DNA of 64,000 bases from an uncultured Clostridia bacterium. Its GTDB lineage: Bacteria > Bacillota > Clostridia > Christensenellales > CAG-314. The DNA is taken from positions 1-64,000 of the forward strand of contig CAKQEP010000003.1 of assembly GCA_934230325.1 (NCBI GenBank). Direction: 5' to 3'. Below the pieces are notes generated by a model that worked only from the letters and a program-made list of their open reading frames with translations, ran no database searches and was not told where the DNA came from. The translations under genes and the position numbers were made by a program. Positions 51,588-60,135 of the stretch are shown in pieces. Numbering within the stretch: position 1 is the first letter of the stretch; each line of letters opens with the position of its first letter.

Positions 51588-51626
51588 GTTGCCCTGTTTT
51601 TAGTCAAAAAAAACGGGGCAATTTTG
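51588..51626 (+). terminator. Terminator of the CorC/HlyC-like gene
   Basis: TTGCCCTGTTTTT (51589-51601) and AAAAACGGGGCAA (51609-51621), one G-T pair, followed by TTTTG. A separate G/C-rich hairpin, GCGCCGC/GCGGCGC, lies at about 51522-51546. Confidence 0.65.
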
Positions 51627-51731
51627 CAAATTGTCGATATTTGTTTAAAAATCGATAGATTTAATCGCAAATATTTGCTATAATAATCGGGAAATATAAA
51701 ATAGCGTCGTTTTGACGCAAGGAGTATTTTT

Positions 51732-53129
51732 ATGAGTGAAAAAACACAAGGACAGTTACTTAGAGAGCAACTCGTGTGGGATATTCCCCACGTCGCAAAA
51801 AAAGCGCCCGACCAAATCGCGCTTGCAAACGCTTTTTGCGAAGGTTACAAAGACTTTTTGGATAACGGCAAGACGGAAAGGGAATGCGTCGCATACGCGG
51901 TAAAAAAACTCGTTGCGGCGGGTTATAAGCCATTTGACGTCAACGCAAAGTACAAAGCGGGCGACAAAGTTTATTTTGTAAACCGCAACAAGGCGGTGGT
52001 AGCCACCACTTTCGGACAAAAGCCTTTGGCAGAAGGCTCTCGCCTCAACTTTGCGCATATCGATTCTCCGCGTTTGGACCTCAAACCAAATCCCGTGTAC
52101 GAAAATAAGGATTTGGCGTACTTCAAAACGCACTACTACGGCGGAATCAAAAAGTATCAGTGGACGTGCATTCCCCTTGCCATACACGGCGTAATGGTCA
52201 AAGCAGATGGCACAACCGTCAATATCTGCATAGGCGAAGAAGCGGGCGACCCCGTATTTGTCATTACCGACCTTCTCCCGCATTTGGCGGCAGAACAATC
52301 CAAACGCACTTTAAGCGACGGTATCAAAGGTGAGGAACTCAACGTCGTTATCGGCAGTCTTCCCTTTGACGACAAGGAAGTAAAAGAACCTACAAAATTG
52401 CTTGCGCTCAAACTTCTTCACGATAAGTACGGCGTCGTAGAAAAAGACTTTGTTCGCGCGGAAATAGAAATCGTTCCCGCTGCAAAAGCCGCCGACGTCG
52501 GTCTTGACCGCAGTTTTGTCGGCGCGGCAGGACAGGACGACAGAGTTTGCGCTTATACCGCTTTGATGGCGGAAATCGAAGCCGAAAAACCCCTTTATAC
52601 CACCATCACCGCTTTGGTCGATAAGGAAGAAATCGGTAGCGTCGGAAATACCGGCTTAAACAGCGACTTTATCCTTCACTATATCGAGTACCTCGCCCAA
52701 AACGCAGGCATCGACTACAAACAAATTTGCAAAACCGCCGTTTGCTTGAGCAGCGACGTCAACGCGGCGTTTGACCCCACTTTCCCCTCCGTTCACGAGC
52801 CGAACAATGCGTCTTACGTCAATAAAGGTTGCGTTTTGACCAAATATACCGGCGCAAGAGGTAAGGGCGGCAGCAACGACGCGTCTGCGGAACTTATGCA
52901 AAAAGTCGTCGATATGCTGGAAAAAGAAAACGTATTTTGGCAAATCGGCGAGTTGGGCGCAGTAGACGTAGGCGGCGGCGGAACGGTAGCGCAATACGTC
53001 GCGCATATGGATATAGACGTCGTTGACGTGGGCGTACCCGTACTCAGTATGCACTCCCCGTTTGAACTCGTATCCAAACTCGACATTTACAACGCTTACA
53101 AAGCGTACGTCGCGTTTTTTAAGCACTAA
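51732..53129 (+). CDS. M18-family aminopeptidase
   Basis: 465 aa. Cytosolic dinuclear-zinc aminopeptidase. Conserved metal-ligand segments: FAHIDSPRLDLK, GAAGQDDRVCA, DKEEIGSVGNTG (acidic catalytic pair), SSDVNAAFDP and, near the end, VGVPVLSMHSPFE with the last His ligand. M18 enzymes prefer acidic or neutral N-terminal residues. A -10 TATAAT at 51679-51684 with a poor -35 and GGAG precede the ATG. Confidence 0.93.
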   Translation: MSEKTQGQLLREQLVWDIPHVAKKAPDQIALANAFCEGYKDFLDNGKTERECVAYAVKKLVAAGYKPFDVNAKYKAGDKVYFVNRNKAVVATTFGQKPLAEGSRLNFAHIDSPRLDLKPNPVYENKDLAYFKTHYYGGIKKYQWTCIPLAIHGVMVKADGTTVNICIGEEAGDPVFVITDLLPHLAAEQSKRTLSDGIKGEELNVVIGSLPFDDKEVKEPTKLLALKLLHDKYGVVEKDFVRAEIEIVPAAKAADVGLDRSFVGAAGQDDRVCAYTALMAEIEAEKPLYTTITALVDKEEIGSVGNTGLNSDFILHYIEYLAQNAGIDYKQICKTAVCLSSDVNAAFDPTFPSVHEPNNASYVNKGCVLTKYTGARGKGGSNDASAELMQKVVDMLEKENVFWQIGELGAVDVGGGGTVAQYVAHMDIDVVDVGVPVLSMHSPFELVSKLDIYNAYKAYVAFFKH

Positions 53130-53212
53130 AACCCAACCACTACTTAAAACAACGATAGTTTAAGTATTGCAAGTTTTAAACAACGATAATTTTAAACAAC
53201 AAAAAATCAAAC

Positions 53213-53247
53213 TCAAAAAGCGACTGCATCGGCAGTCGCTTTTTTTA
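53213..53247. terminator. Bidirectional terminator between M18 and surface-lipoprotein genes
   Basis: AAAAAGCGACTGC and GCAGTCGCTTTTTTT around ATCG: strong in both directions for the convergent genes. Confidence 0.9.
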
Positions 53248-53288
53248 CGTTGGATATGTGTTTTTTTGATACTAAATTTAAGCGGCAA

Positions 53289-56200
53289 CTAAAACTCGGT
53301 TGCTTTTTTGACCTTTGCAGAATACGTATCGTTTCCATCTTCTTGCTTGCCGTGTTGCGCAAAAGCCGATACGTATGCGTCAAACGACTCGTCGGGCACA
53401 TAAATCTTGCAATCGGGGTTAAGTCCTTTTACTACCACAAACTCACCCGCTTTTTCGTCAAAATATCCGTCCAAGTAAAACACGCTGTAAGCCATATATC
53501 CGACATTATCGAGCGCCGGACGTCTACCGCCGAGCGCGGGAACGAGGTCGTTTTTAAACAACACCTTTATGAGCCTTCTGCACGATTGAAACGCGCCCGT
53601 TTCCAAAGTTTTGAGCGTCGTCGGCAATTGTACGGATTCAAGCGCGGCGCAACCGCCAAAAGCAAAACAAGCGATAGTTTCGACGCCTTCCGGCACTACG
53701 AGCGTTTTGATTCCCGCATAACCCATAAAAGAGTTTTCGCTGTAATTGTAAAAAGCGTAATTGCCTATTTCCGTCAAGGTAAAACCGATAGTTTCGGGGA
53801 ATTCAAGCGTTCCGTCGGCTTTGATTTTGTCCGTTTTGCGCGGTACGGCAACAAGGCGCAGTTTTGTCGGGGACAACTTTTTGTACAGCCACCCGTCAAA
53901 AGCCACAAGCGATTTGTTTCCTTCTTCTACCGCATAGTTTTTGCAAGGAATATCAGAAGCGCGAAAACCGTCGCCAAATTCTTCAACGGAAGCAGGCACT
54001 ACAAAGTCGTCTTGCGAATACCCTTTCGATTTCAATGCCCCCGCCTCTATGTTTTTGATTTTAAACCCGTCGGCAAAAGCAAAACTGCCGTACCACAAAT
54101 TGATAGACGGTTCGGTCGTCATCGATACGTCGTCGTATCCCCAGTAGTCCGCAGAAATTTTGGTCGTCAATTTTTCCAACGACGCGGGCAACTCTACAAC
54201 TACGGGAACGCCGAGTTGTCCCGCAACTGCGGGCGCAAAAGCTATCGCGCTACCAAAAATCTCTTTGCAACCTTGACTTATTGTGAGTTTTGTCAAATAT
54301 TTTCCTATAAAAGAAAAACTGTCTATCGTCGTCACGCTCGTCGGCGTTGCGTACTCGGCGACCGTTTTGTTTTGCGTGGCGTACATCATAAGTTTGTCGC
54401 CGCCGTTTGCGCCGCCGCCTTTTTCTATCAGCGCGACGCCGTTATCGACGTAATACTTTTGACTGTTTGTAACGGTGACGCTTTCCAAGTCGGGAGTACC
54501 TTCCATAACGCTTGCGAATGCGCCGCGACCTATGTGTTCTACGCCGTCAAGCGCAATATTTTTTATCGGTGTGTTTTTAAAACAGTTTGCGCCGATATGT
54601 TTTAAGCCTTGCGGCAAAGTAAAATCTTCCAACATGTACAACTTGCCGAAACAACCCGTATACCACAACCCGACAAACAAATCATGACGGTCGACCGTGT
54701 CGTCAATCCAGTAATTGAGTCGATAATCGGTATCGTCGCCGCTTTCTATCCTCTCTACCGCGCCGCCAAAGGTGACGGAAGTAAGATAATCGCCGTCGAT
54801 AAAGTTGTCGCCGCCAATGCCTTTGAGGCTGCCTTCTATGGTCACGCTCTCAAAACTCGTGTGCGCAAAGACGGCGGGAGCGATATAGTTTACGCCGTTT
54901 GGTACGACAAACTCGCTTAAACCGTCGCGGTTGTGTATGTAACACAGTTCCGTTTTGTCTGCCGTCCAAATGCCCGTTTCGTCGCTTACGTAACTTTTTC
55001 CGTCGGTCAACTCGATTTCAAAATGACCGAAAGTAATGGACCAGTACTCTATTTTGGTGAGCGTGGAGGGCAACACCAACTTGACGGAACGATACAATTG
55101 ATCGCCAAAGGCTCTGTTCCATATCTCTTTAACGCCTTCTGCAAGCACTATTTCGCTGCCGCCAAACCCTTCAAACGCTCTGCCGCCTACTATTTTGTAA
55201 CTTTCCGGAATAAGAAGACGTTGTTCCTCGCCAAAAACAACTGATTGCTTTGGCATAAACCCTTCGTTAAGCACCATAGTAACGGGTTTTCCGCCAAACG
55301 ACTCGGGAAGCACCGCATACTCCGCAACGTCGTAATGAGCATAACTCTCCTCCGATTTGTCCTTAAGTCGCACGCCGTAAGTGTCGTCGTCAAGCAACTC
55401 GAAACTCAACATTTTTTCCGGAAGATAATGCGCGTCAAAACGTGCTTTTGTTGTAATGTCTTTTGTCACGCAGGATAAGTCCGCGTCCCATTTGTCAAAC
55501 CAAAAATAATCCGAATATTTGTGCAACGGTATTTCTGCAATTTCCGTCGCGTCCGCACCGTAATCGACGGTGTGTTTTTCAAATTCCGTTCCGTCGTGAT
55601 TTAAAAAGGTGACGGTAAAGGTTTTTGCTTTAAACCGCGCAGTCAAAACGACATCGGTAGTCACTACATTGACGTCAAAATCAAAAGGTTCGGTTGCTCC
55701 GTCCGTAAACCAGCCGACAAATTCTACGTTTTTGTCTGCGTCGATTTGCGGCGCAAAAATTTTTTGACCTTCCTTTACTGCGACAATCATTTCTTTGTCG
55801 CCGTTTTTAAAGGTTGCGCTTACCACAGAAGGCGCGTCGCTCCAAACGGCGTTTAACGTAACGTCCGCGTTTGCGCCTGCCGAAAAATCAAAATAATCAG
55901 TTTGACCTTCTGCCTGCCAGCCGAGCAACGCTTTGTTTTGCCGCGCGACAAATACGGGATTAAACGCCGCGCCGACGGCTACGTTTATTGTTCCCAACGT
56001 GTTTCCTTCGCTTTTGAAAGTGACCAAGACGGGCGTATTGCTCGTCCATTTTGGGTAAAGCGTAATATCCGACTTGACGGAAGACTCAAAATCGTACGGC
56101 GTCGTCAACTCTTTGTCAACGTACCACTCAACCGACATTCCGTCTTTTTCCGCATACGGCTTTACCGCTTTTGCGCCGCTTATTACCCTTTGTTGCGCTA

Positions 56201-56318
56201 CGCCTTGCTCTTTAAAGTCAACGACGTAAGTCTTTGCCTGACAAGCCGAAAAACATATTGCCGCCACGACAAGCACGGCAAACAACGCAAACAGATACAA
56301 CGTTTTGTTTTTTCTCAT
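53289..56318 (-). CDS. Surface lipoprotein with InlB-type and BspA leucine-rich repeats
   Basis: 1009 aa. Signal peptide with lipobox FSAC (Cys about 25). Residues about 30-310 contain four InlB_B/Listeria-Bacteroides-type repeats (each ending in a LYPKW, LNAVW or similar strand, with GWFTDGATEPFDF-like cores). The rest is BspA-type LRR_5 repeats, with patterns such as VPNGVNYIAPAVFAHTSFESVTI and LVVPEGVETIACFAFGGCAALESVQLP. Such proteins bind host matrix or other bacteria. Divergent from a MarR regulator, with palindromes in the shared gap; likely controlled by it. Confidence 0.85.
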   Translation of the reverse strand: MRKNKTLYLFALFAVLVVAAICFSACQAKTYVVDFKEQGVAQQRVISGAKAVKPYAEKDGMSVEWYVDKELTTPYDFESSVKSDITLYPKWTSNTPVLVTFKSEGNTLGTINVAVGAAFNPVFVARQNKALLGWQAEGQTDYFDFSAGANADVTLNAVWSDAPSVVSATFKNGDKEMIVAVKEGQKIFAPQIDADKNVEFVGWFTDGATEPFDFDVNVVTTDVVLTARFKAKTFTVTFLNHDGTEFEKHTVDYGADATEIAEIPLHKYSDYFWFDKWDADLSCVTKDITTKARFDAHYLPEKMLSFELLDDDTYGVRLKDKSEESYAHYDVAEYAVLPESFGGKPVTMVLNEGFMPKQSVVFGEEQRLLIPESYKIVGGRAFEGFGGSEIVLAEGVKEIWNRAFGDQLYRSVKLVLPSTLTKIEYWSITFGHFEIELTDGKSYVSDETGIWTADKTELCYIHNRDGLSEFVVPNGVNYIAPAVFAHTSFESVTIEGSLKGIGGDNFIDGDYLTSVTFGGAVERIESGDDTDYRLNYWIDDTVDRHDLFVGLWYTGCFGKLYMLEDFTLPQGLKHIGANCFKNTPIKNIALDGVEHIGRGAFASVMEGTPDLESVTVTNSQKYYVDNGVALIEKGGGANGGDKLMMYATQNKTVAEYATPTSVTTIDSFSFIGKYLTKLTISQGCKEIFGSAIAFAPAVAGQLGVPVVVELPASLEKLTTKISADYWGYDDVSMTTEPSINLWYGSFAFADGFKIKNIEAGALKSKGYSQDDFVVPASVEEFGDGFRASDIPCKNYAVEEGNKSLVAFDGWLYKKLSPTKLRLVAVPRKTDKIKADGTLEFPETIGFTLTEIGNYAFYNYSENSFMGYAGIKTLVVPEGVETIACFAFGGCAALESVQLPTTLKTLETGAFQSCRRLIKVLFKNDLVPALGGRRPALDNVGYMAYSVFYLDGYFDEKAGEFVVVKGLNPDCKIYVPDESFDAYVSAFAQHGKQEDGNDTYSAKVKKATEF

Positions 56319-56333
56319 TTTAAAAGCCTCCGA

Positions 56334-56455
56334 ATTATATTTATTTGATTATATTTATTTGTAATATAATTATATATTAGATAATTATATTTTACCATAC
56401 TAATTTTTTCTTGTCAACAAAAATCATTGACATTTGTAAATTATAATTTTATTAT
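56334..56455. promoter_or_regulatory. Divergent promoters with MarR-type palindrome
   Basis: For marR-like: TTGACA (56427-56432), 17 bases, TATTAT (56450-56455). For the surface gene (minus): TTGACA (56412-56417), 17 bases, TAAAAT (56389-56394). A perfect 10-bp inverted repeat AATATAATTA-N9-TAATTATATT (56363-56372, 56382-56391) covers the -10 and start of the surface gene. A perfect 14-bp tandem repeat ATTATATTTATTTG (56334-56347, 56348-56361) lies in its leader. Confidence 0.75.
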
Positions 56456-56515
56456 AGAATATGACACGTAACCCGTATTGCAACGACCGACCGTATTTAA
56501 TAAGGATAAATTATT

Positions 56516-57037
56516 ATGTTTGATATAGAGTTTTATAGCGATTTGAGAGCAAAAATGTCAAATCACGATATGGTGTACAACGAGTTTGTGGATTTTAGAG
56601 TGGATTCACCTTTATATAAGGAGAATTTTAACGTCTTGCAAAGCAATATTATTGCATATATCAACAATATAGAAGGTTTGAGCGTAAACGAATTGTGCAA
56701 AATCGTCAGGGTGTTGCCGACAAATCTTTCCCCTATCATTAAAGATATGGAGCAGCGCGGCTGGATTGAAAGATACAGAAAGGACGACGACAAACGATTT
56801 GTCTATTTGCGCCTGTCCAAAAACGGCGAACAAAAAATGGAGGAACATCGCAAAAACGTGACTTTGCACTTGGCTTCCTCACTCAATCTCGCTCTCACCG
56901 AAGAAGAACAAAAAGATTTTGACGCGATTTACGAAAGGTTGATAGGCTATTTTAAACGGTTGGTAGAAGTAAACAAAAAGTACGATTTAAGCAATCCCGA
57001 CGGCACAATAACACCGCCGCTAAGAGCAGAAAAATAA
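56516..57037 (+). CDS. MarR-family transcriptional regulator
   Basis: 173 aa. Winged helix in the middle: QSNIIAYINNIEGLSVNELCKIVRVLPTNLSPIIKDMEQRGWIERYRKDDDKRFVYLRLSKNG, with the recognition helix followed by the basic wing (KDDDKRFVYLRL) typical of MarR. N- and C-terminal helices dimerise. A clear promoter and an AAGGA-type ribosome site precede it. It probably binds the palindrome in the divergent gap and controls the surface lipoprotein and itself; the ligand is unknown. Confidence 0.88.
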   Translation: MFDIEFYSDLRAKMSNHDMVYNEFVDFRVDSPLYKENFNVLQSNIIAYINNIEGLSVNELCKIVRVLPTNLSPIIKDMEQRGWIERYRKDDDKRFVYLRLSKNGEQKMEEHRKNVTLHLASSLNLALTEEEQKDFDAIYERLIGYFKRLVEVNKKYDLSNPDGTITPPLRAEK

Positions 57038-57166
57038 AAAAGGATAGGTTATTTTATTTGAAAGTTTTTCTATTTACAAGTTTTTTTATTTGAAAAATTT
57101 TTTTCTCATAACGACAAATAACGCAGTATTGCTCGTATACGTCCCCAAAAATAACGGACAAGAAAA

Positions 57167-57200
57167 AACGGTTGCGGGATGAAGGCAACCGTTTTCTCTA
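57167..57200 (+). terminator. Terminator of the marR-like gene
   Basis: ACGGTTGC and GCAACCGT around a 9-base loop, then TTTTCTCT. Confidence 0.65.
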
Positions 57201-57221
57201 AATTTAATTAAGGAGGGCGTT

Positions 57222-57320
57222 ATGAAAATGCAATTAAGCAATTGTTGTATCGCTTATTGCAACTATATATTAACAAACAACTGTGTCTTGAGAGTGTTTT
57301 TAATATGTTTTTTGAGATAA
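57222..57320 (+). CDS. Possible 32-aa cysteine-rich small protein
   Basis: ATG at 57222 opens 32 codons ending TAA at 57318-57320. A perfect AGGAGGG (57211-57217) lies 5 bases upstream, stronger than that of most genes here. The product begins MKMQLSNCCIAYCN and continues with a hydrophobic end (VLRVFLICFLR); five cysteines in all. It sits between two terminators. It could be a small regulatory peptide or leader, or chance; conservation cannot be judged here. Confidence 0.4.
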   Translation: MKMQLSNCCIAYCNYILTNNCVLRVFLICFLR

Positions 57321-57389
57321 ATAAGCAGTAAAAAAATCTGAATAAACGGCTACACTTTTCGTCATTTGTAGATTATCTTTGAGATTTTT

Positions 57390-57421
57390 CCGCTTTTTTT
57401 GCAATTTTAAGCGGTTTTTTT
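57390..57421 (+). terminator. Terminator after the small ORF
   Basis: CCGCTT (57390-57395) and AAGCGG (57409-57414) with TTTTTTT following. Confidence 0.6.
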
Positions 57422-57518
57422 GCGCTTTTGCTGTGTTTTTTAGGGCTTTTGTAAGGTTTTTTAGGCTTTAACGACAAAACCGTCGCGCCCTGATTTATTC
57501 CGCTTTTACCTTTTTTTG

Positions 57519-58223
57519 TTATTTTGAGTACAGGTACAAAAATACGCCCCGTACTATACTTTCCGACAACTGCTCGCGATAATCGGCGTTTAGCAGCAAA
57601 CGTTCTTCTTCCTTGTTGGACAAAAATCCGCATTCCACAATTACGCTGGGAACGGGCGCGCACTGACAAATAAAAAAATCACCGCTCAACGCCGCGTGCT
57701 TATCGTTGCCTACAAATGCGTTTAACGCAGTCTGAATATTATCGGCAAACCTTTTGCTTTCCTTATCGCCGCGCTGAAAAAATACCTGCGGACCGCGCCT
57801 GTTTGCGTCGGAAAACTTGTTCATGTGTACGGAAATCACCAAGTCGGGAGACGCCGCGCGTATTATCTCTCTGCGTTTTTTCATATCCCGCAACTTAAAC
57901 CCTTTTGTTGCGTCGCCGTACAAACCGTTCTCGTCCAAACGCGTCAATACGACGGTTGCGCCGCGCGCTTCCAACCGCTTTTTGATTTGTTTGGTCATAA
58001 GCAAATTGAGATGACTCTCCTTTACCCCGCTTTCCCCTACAACGCCGCCGTCCACTCCGCCGTGTCCCGCGTCCAAAACCACGACGAGGTTCTGCGCGGG
58101 AACAGCCGCTTTTGCGGGCGCGCGGAAATTAAAAAAGGTAACGACGGTCAACGCGGCAATCGCCGCCAAACAGCAAGCGACAAAAGCAATAAACCGCCCG
58201 TTTTTACGCAAAGATTTTTCCAT
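57519..58223 (-). CDS. cwlD: N-acetylmuramoyl-L-alanine amidase, CwlD-like
   Basis: 234 aa. One N-terminal membrane helix (about 10-33) then an Amidase_3 domain: zinc ligands in VLDAGHGGVDGG (His), ESHLNL (Glu) and SVHMN (His), and the catalytic Glu in VECGFLSN. In Bacillus, CwlD starts muramic-lactam formation in the spore cortex, and family length and topology match; vegetative homologues of similar shape exist, so sporulation is only suggested. A lysine-rich frame downstream (57373-57669, minus) is not considered a gene. Confidence 0.88.
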   Translation of the reverse strand: MEKSLRKNGRFIAFVACCLAAIAALTVVTFFNFRAPAKAAVPAQNLVVVLDAGHGGVDGGVVGESGVKESHLNLLMTKQIKKRLEARGATVVLTRLDENGLYGDATKGFKLRDMKKRREIIRAASPDLVISVHMNKFSDANRRGPQVFFQRGDKESKRFADNIQTALNAFVGNDKHAALSGDFFICQCAPVPSVIVECGFLSNKEEERLLLNADYREQLSESIVRGVFLYLYSK

Positions 58224-58391
58224 ACAAAATTGTATTGTTTTTTCTTTGTTTTAATGCAAAAAACCCACTGCGCAAAACTGATTTTTTTGACGATTTTCAG
58301 TGTTTTTTTACATTCTTTAACCTGTCACACAACTGCCACTTTTTGTCATATTTGCCCAAAAATGGCTTAAAAACCTTTATTTTAAAGGGAG

Positions 58392-58443
58392 TTATACACT
58401 AATCCACAGAGTTATCCACCAAAAAGCGCGTTTTTGTGGACAA
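58392..58443. other. Cluster of four DnaA-box-like sites
   Basis: Within 52 bases: TTATACACT (58392-58400), TAATCCACA (58400-58408), TTATCCACC (58412-58420) and, on the other strand, TTGTCCACA (58435-58443). Each differs by one base from TTATNCACA. They lie in a 474-base gene-free gap (58224-58697) next to an A/T-rich run (TTTATTTTAAAGG). It could be a replication origin or a DnaA-titrating/regulatory site; no dnaA or dnaN is in the window. Confidence 0.45.
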
Positions 58444-58577
58444 CGTGTTTAACGGTTTTGTGAAACCAAAACTGCCGCTCAAAAAAAATATCAGGAATTT
58501 TTTTTCGCGTTTGAAGGACTTGACGACAAGACAAAAAATTGCCTTTTTTACGCCCGCCGCCGCTATAAAAAACAGCT

Positions 58578-58641
58578 GTTGCAAAGATAAAAAAGTAAGC
58601 GTTGCAAAGATAAAAAAGTAAGCGTTGCAAAGATAAAAAAA
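58578..58641. repeat. 23-bp tandem repeat, 2.7 copies
   Basis: GTTGCAAAGATAAAAAAGTA plus AGC, at 58578-58600 and 58601-58623, perfect, with a third partial copy to about 58641. It directly precedes the pepT terminator. Confidence 0.85.
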
Positions 58642-58675
58642 AGAGCCGTTGTAATTTTTTTAATTACAACGGCAG
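58634..58675 (-). terminator. Terminator of pepT
   Basis: GCCGTTGTAATT (58645-58656) and AATTACAACGGC (58662-58673): 12-bp stem, T run on the minus strand. Confidence 0.85.
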
Positions 58676-58697
58676 TTTGTTTTTGGTACAGACAATT

Positions 58698-59921
58698 TTA
58701 ATACTTTTCCGCAAACATTTGCGCTATGGTGACGAGCGTTTGCGTTATTTTTTCCATACTTTGTACGGGAATAAACTCCAACGGCGAGTGATAGTTTGCG
58801 CCGCCCGTGCAAAGGTTGGGGCAAGGCAATCCCAAAAAAGACAATCTCGCGCCGTCCGTGCCGCCCCTTATCGGAACGACGAGCGGTTTTACGTCGTTTT
58901 TTTCAAACGCCTTTTTGACGAGTTCTATTTTGTCGAGGTGCGGCAAAATCTTTTCTTCCATATTGTAATATCCGTCTTTTAACGTAAGTTTGACCGTTCC
59001 GTCCCCGTACTTTTTGTTGAGGTTTAAGCAAACGTTGCGCATAACGGTTTTTTTGTTTTCAAACTCAGCCATATCGTGGTCGCGAATAATGTAAAAACAT
59101 TTGGCAACGCTTACGTCGCCGCTGATTTCTACCAAGTGAAAGAACCCTTCGTACCCTTCCGTATACTGCGGTTTTTGCGTTGCGGGTAGCATACTTTGCA
59201 GTTCGCACACGATTTCCGCCGCGTTAACCATCTTGCCTTTAGCGTCACCGGGATGTATGCTGAGTCCGTTTACTTCTATCTTTGCCGAAGCGGCGTTGAA
59301 GTTTTGATACTCTATCTCGCCTATCTCGCCGCCGTCAACGGTAAACGCAAAGTCCGCGCCAAAACCCTCGACGTCAAACATATCCGCGCCGCGACCGACT
59401 TCCTCGTCGGGAGTGAATGCGATTTTTATCGCGCCGTGCTTCACTTCCTTATGCTCCGTCAAATATTTTGCCATTGCCATAATTTCCGCAACTCCGGCTT
59501 TGTCGTCCGCGCCCAAAAGCGTCGTTCCGTCCGAAGTGACTATATCTTGCCCGATATACTTTTTTAAACAAGGGTAATCGTCCGTTTTTATTACTGCGCC
59601 GCCACCCAAACGTATATCTTTGCCGTCGTAATTTTTTATTACCGTCGGCTTCACGTCCTTGCCGCTGACTACGGGCGCAGTGTCTACGTGCGCGATAAAT
59701 CCCAAAACGTAATCGGTTTTGTCCGTCGTGGCGGGAATGGTGGCGTAAACGTAAGCGTGGTCGTCGATTTTGACGTCCGTTGCGCCGAGTTGCTCCAACT
59801 CTTTTGCCAAAAGTCGGCTTAAATCAAATTGTTTTGCCGTACTCGGAATACTTTCCTCGTCCTCTTGCGATTGCGTGTCGATTTGTACGTATCTCAAAAA
59901 TCTTTCCAAAACGTCTGACAT
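58698..59921 (-). CDS. pepT: Peptidase T, tripeptide aminopeptidase (M20B)
   Basis: 407 aa. Cleaves the N-terminal residue of tripeptides in the cytosol. Dinuclear-zinc motifs: IAHVDTAPVVSG (His, Asp), LLGADDKAGVAEIM (bridging Asp), TPDEEVGRGADMFD (catalytic and ligand Glu) and RGGTDGARLSFLGLP; the dimerisation domain lies about 205-320. Strong terminator at its end. Confidence 0.96.
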   Translation of the reverse strand: MSDVLERFLRYVQIDTQSQEDEESIPSTAKQFDLSRLLAKELEQLGATDVKIDDHAYVYATIPATTDKTDYVLGFIAHVDTAPVVSGKDVKPTVIKNYDGKDIRLGGGAVIKTDDYPCLKKYIGQDIVTSDGTTLLGADDKAGVAEIMAMAKYLTEHKEVKHGAIKIAFTPDEEVGRGADMFDVEGFGADFAFTVDGGEIGEIEYQNFNAASAKIEVNGLSIHPGDAKGKMVNAAEIVCELQSMLPATQKPQYTEGYEGFFHLVEISGDVSVAKCFYIIRDHDMAEFENKKTVMRNVCLNLNKKYGDGTVKLTLKDGYYNMEEKILPHLDKIELVKKAFEKNDVKPLVVPIRGGTDGARLSFLGLPCPNLCTGGANYHSPLEFIPVQSMEKITQTLVTIAQMFAEKY

Positions 59922-60135
59922 ATCAAAATACCTCTACTAAAACTATTCTACCACATTAAAACGCAAAAATCAAACGTGTTTTTTCATTTTTGTGGCAAAA
60001 ACAAAAAAAATTTGCTTTATCGGGTTTGCCAACAAGCAAGGATATGGTAAAGTATCGGTATAAAAATCTATTTTTCTTTTTTTAATTGCGGCAAACGCCC
60101 GTCGATAAGGTTTTTGCCAAAGGGAGGACGTTATT

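Noticed and set aside
53250..54605. 451-codon open frame opposite the surface lipoprotein
   Set aside because: Translation is Arg/Phe/Tyr-rich nonsense, and the repeats on the other strand are clear.
57373..57669. Lysine-rich 98-codon frame after cwlD
   Set aside because: Overlaps cwlD, consists of low-complexity Lys/Ser/Pro, and crosses a terminator on the other strand.
58578..58641. CRISPR array
   Set aside because: The 23-bp units are contiguous, without spacers, and no cas gene is present.
59922..60135. Riboswitch controlling the ECF S component
   Set aside because: Only a short hairpin next to the ribosome site is seen; no known riboswitch core was recognised.
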